From positions 1 to 6,147 of the forward strand of contig JAKPKF010000229.1 of the NCBI GenBank assembly GCA_029553845.1: a stretch of DNA of 6,147 nucleotides, written 5' to 3'. The notes under the pieces were generated by a model. The model was given only the letters and a program-made list of their open reading frames with translations, did no database searches and was not told where the DNA came from. Source of the stretch: a bacterium. Its GTDB lineage: Bacteria > Patescibacteria > Dojkabacteria > SC72. Made by a program: the position numbers and the translations under genes. This document shows positions 1 to 4,179 of the stretch, in pieces. Each line of letters starts with the position of its first letter. The stretch's first letter is position 1.

Positions 1-98
1 GCTTTCGTGTACCAAAATCGTGCCCCAGCGTTATACATAGTTTCAAAATTGATCGTTCCTGACCAATGACTTGTGTCTGTTCCTAATACCCTTTCCAT
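1..98 (-). CDS. GH25 lysozyme-type endolysin, N-terminal fragment (3' end outside window)
   Basis: Only the first 32 complete codons are present; the frame is open at base 1. The protein begins MERVLGTDTSHWSGTINFET and continues to WYTKA. A GTDxSHWxGxI start, followed about 15 residues later by an AGxxFxxxKA segment, is the usual opening of glycoside hydrolase family 25 muramidases, which cut the MurNAc-GlcNAc bond of peptidoglycan. Asp8 in the DTSHW motif corresponds to the conserved first-strand aspartate of the family. The catalytic glutamate expected further on lies outside the window. The ATG at 98 is chosen because AAAGGA (106-111) sits 7 bases upstream, inside the end of the preceding 23-codon frame. 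Position at the end of a tail-fibre operon fits a phage lysis gene. Any C-terminal wall-binding domain cannot be seen. Family assignment is fairly secure despite the short fragment. Confidence 0.82.
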   Translation of the reverse strand, partial: MERVLGTDTSHWSGTINFETMYNAGARFWYTK

Positions 99-102
99 TA
101 TC

Positions 103-174
103 CTATCCTTTCATTGTCTGAGTTACAACCCAGATAAACCAGCCTTTGCCTTTCGGTAATTTAGATCTTGTCAT
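103..174 (-). CDS. 23-codon microORF, possible truncated gene start
   Basis: A short frame encoding MTRSKLPKGKGWFIWVVTQT followed by MKG and a TAG stop. The start is well supported by AGAGGTG directly upstream (178-184), one of the best ribosome binding sites in the window. It ends 4 bases before the lysin start, so it could be translationally coupled to the lysin. The KGKGWFIWV stretch resembles, from memory, the first strand of TIM-barrel glycoside-hydrolase-like proteins that start LPKGKGxxIW, in which case this would be the stub of a deleted hydrolase. The hydrophobic core (WFIWVV) is too short for a membrane span. Neither other frame continues past the stop, so a simple frameshift does not rescue a longer protein. 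It could equally be a translated leader peptide or chance. No function is assigned. Confidence 0.42.
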   Translation of the reverse strand: MTRSKLPKGKGWFIWVVTQTMKG

Positions 175-189
175 AGTCACCTCTCATTA

Positions 190-198
190 ATTATATCA
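190..198 (-). promoter_or_regulatory. Candidate extended -10 promoter before the lysin
   Basis: On the minus strand the bases read TGATATAAT, a perfect match to the extended -10 consensus TGnTATAAT of vegetative sigma factors. It lies in the 30-base space between the 40-codon and 23-codon frames, the widest gap in this gene series. The region 17 bases upstream matches the -35 consensus TTGACA poorly (about 3 of 6), which extended -10 promoters can tolerate. Transcription would begin near base 183, almost on the ribosome binding site of the 23-codon frame, so the natural target would be the lysin at 98. In AT-rich DNA such matches can arise by chance. Confidence 0.3.
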
Positions 199-204
199 GG
201 TTAT

Positions 205-327
205 TCACGGGATTATAACGCCATAAAATGTCATCGTCGCTGAAATTGGGTTGTCAAATTGGATTATTCCAGCACCCCATGCCGACCCGTCTGGCTTATA
301 AATATTTCCATAAATTGTTCTACTCAT
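205..327 (-). CDS. 40-codon ORF, possible truncated fibre/Ig-like protein start
   Basis: Encodes a 40-residue protein starting MSRTIYGNIYKPDGSAWGAG and ending in GVIIP before TGA. The start at 327 is preferred over the in-frame ATG at 333 because AAAGGA (334-339) is 6 bases from 327 but touches 333. The frame overlaps the end of the 29-codon frame by 8 bases. The pattern GxIxxPDGSxWxxAxIxF looks like the first beta strands of carboxypeptidase-regulatory or Ig-like domains, which often open phage structural proteins with much longer sequences. No other frame continues past the stop: all three close within about 30 bases. It may therefore be the remnant of a larger gene cut by deletion, or a genuine mini-protein. 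The regular codon pattern and good ribosome site argue that it is, or recently was, translated. Confidence 0.5.
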   Translation of the reverse strand: MSRTIYGNIYKPDGSAWGAGIIQFDNPISATMTFYGVIIP

Positions 328-409
328 TCTCATTCCTTTCGTAATCTCGTTCGTGTTCGCATCCGTGACCAAGTCCTAGCACTGTCAAGATTTGCAATAG
401 TTTTTTCAT
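320..409 (-). CDS. 29-residue peptide with signal-like N-terminus
   Basis: Encodes MKKLLQILTVLGLGHGCEHE followed by RDYERNENE and TAG. AAGGAG (415-420) overlaps the stop codon of the upstream fibre gene and lies 5 bases before the ATG, an ideal arrangement, and the gap to the fibre gene is only 9 bases. The layout is that of an exported or membrane-anchored peptide: two lysines, about 11 mostly hydrophobic residues, a cysteine at residue 17, then a strongly charged tail. The region before the cysteine (LGHGC) is not a canonical lipobox, since -3 is Gly rather than Leu or Val and -2 is His, so lipoprotein processing is uncertain. Its place between fibre and lysin genes would suit a lysis-related membrane peptide (inference only). 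The final bases overlap the next frame. Confidence 0.5.
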   Translation of the reverse strand: MKKLLQILTVLGLGHGCEHERDYERNENE

Positions 410-418
410 CTCTGCTCC

Positions 419-1522
419 TTATGTTAATTCTACAGTTCCGAATATAGACAATCTTTTATCTATGCCAAGAGTCCAATTCAGGCCAGTTGCTGGCCTTGCC
501 TCTGCTACTCCAGTATCTCTTACGTAAGCAGCGGCTGCTTCCAGTCCGCCGCCGTTAATTATCCAGCCGCCGCAGGCAGCAAAATATTTAGGAGATATTC
601 CGGATGGCAAAGTTAATATTACCGCGTTGTTCGCTGTCCCACCTAATGTAAATCGCGCATCGACAAAATATGTGAACGTTTTCCCCATTGTATAATAACG
701 GGCTACGTTTAGACTTACTGATGATATTGTCATTGATCCGGAGGCCGACCATGAAGGCGTCCAATCCTGCCACACGCCACCGAGTGCTATAGGAGACTCT
801 ACTCCCAAATCGTTTTTTACAAATGGCAACCCCCCATCTTTAGCATATAACGACACCTGTCCGCTTGCTGGTGTTGAGGGAGTGGTGATTTCATTCAAAA
901 ATAATATGCTGCGGGCTTTAGCTAGGAATGTTGATATCTTACTTTTCTTCTTGGCATTTGTAGCAGCTGAGTCTTCAATCAAAACAATGTCGTCATCCGC
1001 TAGGGATGTTTTCTCGGTTATTGCTGCGATTTCACCTGATACATTGTCGTGAATAGCATTTTCATCTGTACCGCTACCACTCGAAATATTCAGCAACTTA
1101 ACTTTTTTCTTCACATAACTTGCTTCACTATCTTCAATTAAGAGCAAATCATCATTATGTAGAGTAGTTTTCTCAGTAACAGCACTGATCTCATTAGCAA
1201 CATTATTATGGATTGCGGCTCCATCCGTGGCAGCACTACCAAAATCTAAGCTGACAACTCCACTTCCATCATCTGTAAGAGTGCCATTTGTGACTTTTAT
1301 TTTGTTTACACTAGAAACAGAGGGTGTTCCATCTTGTTCTTCAACAGTTATTGATCCACCTCCACCAACCTCAGCCCAATTACTCCCATCATAATAAACG
1401 AATTTACCCAGAGTTGTATCATACGCCTGCATACCCTCAACAGCACTCAAAGCATCTAATTCAGCAGTAGTGCCTTTGTAGAGTATTGAAGGTTTTCCTA
1501 GTTGTACATCTGATTTTTTCAT
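419..1522 (-). CDS. Phage tail fibre / receptor-binding-like protein with tandem repeats
   Basis: A 367-residue protein built from pieces common in phage fibres. Residues 10-50 hold a GTTAELDAL...EGMQAYDTTLGKFVYYDGSNW segment, followed by GGGG at 53-56. Residues 60-95 hold the frequent fibre pattern DGTPSVSxVNxIKVTNGTLTDDGSG. Residues 103-146 and 156-199 are two copies of a 44-residue repeat with 25 identities (AIHxNVxxEI...LIEDS...KKK). Residues 213-245 match the linker TPxSGQVSLYAKDGG.PFVKNDLGVES. From Trp251 a distinct tip domain begins (WQDWTPSWSASG...RYYTMGKT...LTLPSGI), probably beta-rich and probably the receptor-contacting part. There is no signal peptide or membrane segment. AAAGGA (1528-1533) precedes the ATG by 5 bases, and the gap to the LamG gene is 12 bases. 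The tip is clearly richer in GC than the rest. Virion fibre role is likely; the receptor is unknown. Confidence 0.75.
   Translation of the reverse strand: MKKSDVQLGKPSILYKGTTAELDALSAVEGMQAYDTTLGKFVYYDGSNWAEVGGGGSITVEEQDGTPSVSSVNKIKVTNGTLTDDGSGVVSLDFGSAATDGAAIHNNVANEISAVTEKTTLHNDDLLLIEDSEASYVKKKVKLLNISSGSGTDENAIHDNVSGEIAAITEKTSLADDDIVLIEDSAATNAKKKSKISTFLAKARSILFLNEITTPSTPASGQVSLYAKDGGLPFVKNDLGVESPIALGGVWQDWTPSWSASGSMTISSVSLNVARYYTMGKTFTYFVDARFTLGGTANNAVILTLPSGISPKYFAACGGWIINGGGLEAAAAYVRDTGVAEARPATGLNWTLGIDKRLSIFGTVELT
926..1057 (-). repeat. Second copy of the 44-residue fibre repeat
   Basis: Codes for residues 156-199 of the fibre protein (AIHDNVSGEIAAITEKTSLA and onward to STF). It matches the first copy at 25 of 44 residues, counted by hand, with the block LIEDS and a KKK run conserved. 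The copies are offset by 53 residues. This copy is about 42% GC, unlike the first. Confidence 0.8.
1085..1216 (-). repeat. First copy of the 44-residue fibre repeat
   Basis: Codes for residues 103-146 (AIHNNVANEISAVTEKTTLH and onward to LLNI). It is the upstream partner of the repeat at 926-1057 and is distinctly more AT-rich (roughly 30-35% GC). Divergence at DNA level suggests an old duplication or joining of two homologous fibre modules, not a recent tandem copy. Confidence 0.8.
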
Positions 1523-1534
1523 GCTATTCCTTTA

Positions 1535-2254
1535 CTAACCAAATATTGAATAGACTCTTTTTAAATGGTTTGTAATATTTTCGACTTTTTGTGCCGAGAA
1601 AGATTCACTATACCCAATTAATTCATATGCTGAGAATTTACCATATTCTCTAGGACCTATCCTTGTTCCAATATGTAAAGGATAATTTGTGCCAGTATCA
1701 ACTATATTATTACTAGAACCAATAAATTTCCCATCAATATAAACATTTGAATTCGTTCCATCATATGTATATATAACTATTGTAAATTTAGTTTTTATAT
1801 ATTCAGAAGATTGATAATTATTATGCCAGAAATGAACTCCCCAGTAACCATTTCTAGAATTTATTCCCCAGGCTTTATTTGTTTCCTGGTTGCCATAATG
1901 TAATATATGGCTTAAAGTGTTCACCCCAGCAAAACATACTACAGCTATCATTGATCTTACATTTGCACCGCTAACAAATGTAGTTGGACTTAAAAGAAAA
2001 TCGTTTGAACCATCAAACGAAATGCAATTTCCATCCCAATATGGTTTATTTGTATCAGTATTTTGAATAGCATCATAACTATTTCCTGATAAATCTTCCC
2101 ATTTTGATACTAATCCTGATTCGTTACTAATAACTCCTGATTTTGAGCTAAACCAAAAATCTAAAGCCCCATACATTTTAGCGTTAAAACCTAAATTTGG
2201 ATTGACTAAACCTGGATATCTTGTTCTCCCACGTAAAGCATGGTTTAGAGTCAT
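1535..2254 (-). CDS. LamG / concanavalin A-like lectin domain protein
   Basis: A 239-residue protein that is almost entirely one LamG-type (concanavalin-like jelly-roll) domain, roughly residues 30-235. Recognisable landmarks in family order are VSKWEDLSGNSYDAIQ (49-64), ISFDGSNDFL (78-87), the hairpin YDGTNSNVYIDGKFIG (164-179), LHIGTR (193-198), and the closing IGYSESFSAQKVENITNHLK segment, which is typical of the terminal strand and helix. Such domains bind sugars or other surface ligands, so a virion adsorption role is inferred from its position between fibre-type genes. There is no signal peptide. The ATG at 2254 is chosen over an upstream in-frame start at 2389: AGGA lies 7 bases before it, it overlaps the previous stop by one base (TAATG), and the upstream extension overlaps the previous gene and has no domain-like character. 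The end carries two stops in a row (TAG then TAA). Its DNA is the most AT-rich in the window. Confidence 0.8.
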   Translation of the reverse strand: MTLNHALRGRTRYPGLVNPNLGFNAKMYGALDFWFSSKSGVISNESGLVSKWEDLSGNSYDAIQNTDTNKPYWDGNCISFDGSNDFLLSPTTFVSGANVRSMIAVVCFAGVNTLSHILHYGNQETNKAWGINSRNGYWGVHFWHNNYQSSEYIKTKFTIVIYTYDGTNSNVYIDGKFIGSSNNIVDTGTNYPLHIGTRIGPREYGKFSAYELIGYSESFSAQKVENITNHLKRVYSIFG

Positions 2255-2598
2255 TAGCTTATCCTGTTTACAAAACCGTGAATAATTACCACATTTGCTG
2301 TTTCGGCAAACGCTCTCACGACAAGGGAATTTGTAAGTAAATTTCCAGGAATAATTAGTTGTAATCCACTTTGACCAGGCACAGTGCATGGGATATTTCC
2401 GTCAGGAGCAGTCTCTTCTCCCCATTCAATCGTGAGTTTTACATCAGCAGCTCCAGTATTAACAGCTTGAATCCATATCTCATCCAATGCAGACACATGA
2501 GCTGTGTGGATAATATCTCCTGGTGTTGCTGTTTGTGTAACCTTGATACCTTTTCCATCTATTGAACCACTTAATTTTAGTTTCGTATAAGTTGACAT
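2254..2598 (-). CDS. Small phage structural-type protein, function unknown
   Basis: A 114-residue protein beginning MSTYTKLKLSGSIDGKGIKV and ending GFVNRIS. It is rich in alternating hydrophobic and polar residues (IWIQAVNT, DVKLTIEWGEE, LQLIIPG, SLVVRAFAETANVVIIHGFV), which implies a compact beta-sandwich with no membrane segment or signal peptide. From memory it resembles small proteins found beside fibre genes in environmental phages, of the pattern KLSGSxxGxGIKV...IHTAHxxALDEIW...VKLTIEWG...GFVNRI; I know no established function. GAGGT lies just upstream of the ATG and overlaps the TGA stop of the preceding fibre gene, with a 6-base intergenic gap. It overlaps the LamG gene by one base (TAATG). 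A fibre-associated adaptor, decoration or chaperone-like role is possible but only inferred from location. Confidence 0.7.
   Translation of the reverse strand: MSTYTKLKLSGSIDGKGIKVTQTATPGDIIHTAHVSALDEIWIQAVNTGAADVKLTIEWGEETAPDGNIPCTVPGQSGLQLIIPGNLLTNSLVVRAFAETANVVIIHGFVNRIS
2262..2265 (-). promoter_or_regulatory. Ribosome binding site fixing the LamG start
   Basis: AGGA on the minus strand, 7 bases before the ATG at 2254 and inside the last codons of the 114-residue gene. With the TAATG stop/start overlap it points to translational re-initiation and rules against the longer upstream start at 2389. Confidence 0.7.
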
Positions 2599-2604
2599 AT
2601 TACC

Positions 2605-4179
2605 TCACATAAATACCTGAACTTCAAGAATATCTGCACCGCCTGTACCACCACCGCCTTCACCAGCTATGAATTTACTATTAGTTTCATCATACACAAG
2701 AACATTACCATCTACAATCCCTGTTAAATCTACATCAGATAGATTACTCATTGATCCAAGAGTAATCGTAGTGTGCATAGCTACTAAAACTGATAGATTT
2801 CCTGCACCAGTAGCAATCTGATCTATGTCTATCGTTAAAATATCCCCTGCTACCAGAGTAACAACATCAGGACTACCAGAAGTAGCAACTCCATCTACAT
2901 CATCATAAGCCAATTCCGGTCTGCCACTTTGTGTTGTAAATATTGTTGTCCCATTTAGATTCACATCAACTATTGTGCTTCCTGTACTTCCCTGATCTTT
3001 ACAATGAATCATCACAGCTTCAATAGTAGAATTTCTTGGAACAATATATGTACCACCTACATCAGTTTCAACAACGAGAGCACCATCAATAAATTCTAAC
3101 CAATCTCCTGATGTTCCTCCGCCTCCTCCACCAGAAGAAGCACCTGGAATCCATTCATCAGCTCCTTGATCGTAAATGATTCCATCACCGTCAGCTAAAC
3201 CAGATAAATTCAGAGGAATACCTTTTATCTTTTGGGCATCATGGTCAAGGTTAGTTATATCCGTTTCAACATGGGTATGACCAGCAATAAATGTATCTAT
3301 TTGATCGTGAGTATTCGTTCCTATATCGGTTAGAGATGTGTGACTCTTGGTGGTTATATCTGCTATATCAGAAATAGTTTTATCTACTTCATCCCATGTA
3401 AGAGTTCCTATTAATTCATCGTAATTTAGAGCTCTCCACATGGGAAACCGAAGATCAACAATATCTACAACTTCACGATTTACAACAATTTCAATTTGGC
3501 TATCATATCGGCGAACAGCGGCTAATTTATAAATCATTGTTCCAGTTGCAGCAGGAACATCAGCAAGAGTTAGTCCACCTTCATCTTTTTCTACAATACC
3601 ATCAACTACTTCTATTTCTCCATCAGTGTCTATGCCAATAAGAACGTATTTCTCTTTATCAGTAGAGGGAAAATAATTTGTGAGATTAATTATTGTAGGG
3701 ATAGGTTTTCCTTGTGTGTTTGTATCTGCTACTAATTTATATTCTGTTCCTGTCCAAGCAATTCCTGGATACACCTGAACTTGTAACCCAGAATAAGGAA
3801 GTACCATCAGAGGAACAAATTGTTGAAGATGTACTTTGACAACATCTGTACCACCACCAACTCCATGTCCCATCCACTCGTGCTGATTTCCATGCTTTCC
3901 AACCCCATCTATAAATTCACTGGCTTTTGTAGACTGTTGACCTAAAACCCTAAGAGTATTAGGAAAATCAGGAGTATATCCTACCCACACAGGTAAATTA
4001 TTCACATAAGGGACACCAGAACAAACAGCAGTATTGACTGAACCTGCTATACGAACATAGGCTTTTCCTTCTCCTGCATCAACCTTGCCAAATCCATTAC
4101 CAAGTAAACCAGAGAATATACGAGGGGCTTGTGCTTTCTCATCAAATTTCTGCTTGAATGTTCTACGAAGTTTACTCAT
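2605..4179 (-). CDS. Phage tail fibre-like protein with GTNTH and YD/G motifs
   Basis: A 524-residue protein with modular fibre architecture. Residues 1-250 form an N-terminal part with a basic start (MSKLRRTFKQKF) and beta-rich segments, probably for attachment to the tail. Residues 279-298 carry SHTSLTDIGTNTHDQIDTFI, a motif seen in many phage fibres, followed by HTH at 301-303. Two 22-residue YD/G motifs (325-346 and 485-506) are each followed by a glycine-rich run (350-355 and 508-514). Between them, residues 358-470 form a domain with TYIVPRNSTIEAVMIH, VDVNLNGTTIFTTQSGRPEL and GDILTIDIDQI, a beta-sandwich pattern repeated in environmental phage proteins. The ATG at 4179 is preferred over the in-frame TTG at 4200: AGGAAG is 6 bases upstream and the start shares one base with the previous stop. 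It ends in TGA, 6 bases before the next gene. No enzymatic motif is seen. Confidence 0.75.
   Translation of the reverse strand: MSKLRRTFKQKFDEKAQAPRIFSGLLGNGFGKVDAGEGKAYVRIAGSVNTAVCSGVPYVNNLPVWVGYTPDFPNTLRVLGQQSTKASEFIDGVGKHGNQHEWMGHGVGGGTDVVKVHLQQFVPLMVLPYSGLQVQVYPGIAWTGTEYKLVADTNTQGKPIPTIINLTNYFPSTDKEKYVLIGIDTDGEIEVVDGIVEKDEGGLTLADVPAATGTMIYKLAAVRRYDSQIEIVVNREVVDIVDLRFPMWRALNYDELIGTLTWDEVDKTISDIADITTKSHTSLTDIGTNTHDQIDTFIAGHTHVETDITNLDHDAQKIKGIPLNLSGLADGDGIIYDQGADEWIPGASSGGGGGGTSGDWLEFIDGALVVETDVGGTYIVPRNSTIEAVMIHCKDQGSTGSTIVDVNLNGTTIFTTQSGRPELAYDDVDGVATSGSPDVVTLVAGDILTIDIDQIATGAGNLSVLVAMHTTITLGSMSNLSDVDLTGIVDGNVLVYDETNSKFIAGEGGGGTGGADILEVQVFM
2662..2727 (-). repeat. Second YD/G motif of the first fibre
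   Basis: Codes for residues 485-506, LTGIVDGNVLVYDETNSKFI then AG, leading into a glycine run. Eight of 22 residues match the copy at 3142-3207, with many conservative changes (LxGxxDGxxxxYD and terminal IxG). The preceding SNLSDVDL is typical of fibre modules of this sort. Confidence 0.65.
3142..3207 (-). repeat. First YD/G motif of the first fibre
   Basis: Codes for residues 325-346, LSGLADGDGIIYDQGADEWI then PG, leading into a run of six glycines. It is the same length as the later copy and followed by the same kind of linker, so the protein looks assembled from two similar modules. Confidence 0.65.

Noticed and set aside
103..322. TAG recoding (stop-codon suppression as in some crAss-like phages)
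   Set aside because: Reading through the TAGs that end the 29- and 23-codon frames adds only 7 and about 20 unremarkable residues, and the LamG gene ends in TAG followed directly by TAA. Normal termination fits better.
361..390. TTGACA near 383-388 (minus strand) as a -35 box
   Set aside because: No acceptable -10 sequence lies 16-18 bases downstream; the match sits inside the 29-codon frame.
259..447. Plus-strand open frame opposite the fibre end and microgenes
   Set aside because: No ribosome site, no recognisable protein pattern, and it is antisense to better supported minus-strand frames.
588..773. 61-codon minus-strand frame inside the second fibre
   Set aside because: It is an out-of-frame shadow of the GC-richer fibre tip, with no ribosome site or domain character.
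419..2254. Diversity-generating retroelement target in the fibre or lectin gene
   Set aside because: No reverse transcriptase, no template-like near-repeat of a gene 3' end and no C-type lectin tip is visible in the window.
2255..2389. Longer start for the LamG gene at 2389
   Set aside because: The 45 extra residues overlap the 114-residue gene out of frame, are rich in Cys, Trp and Lys unlike the rest, and lack a better ribosome site than the AGGA before the ATG at 2254.
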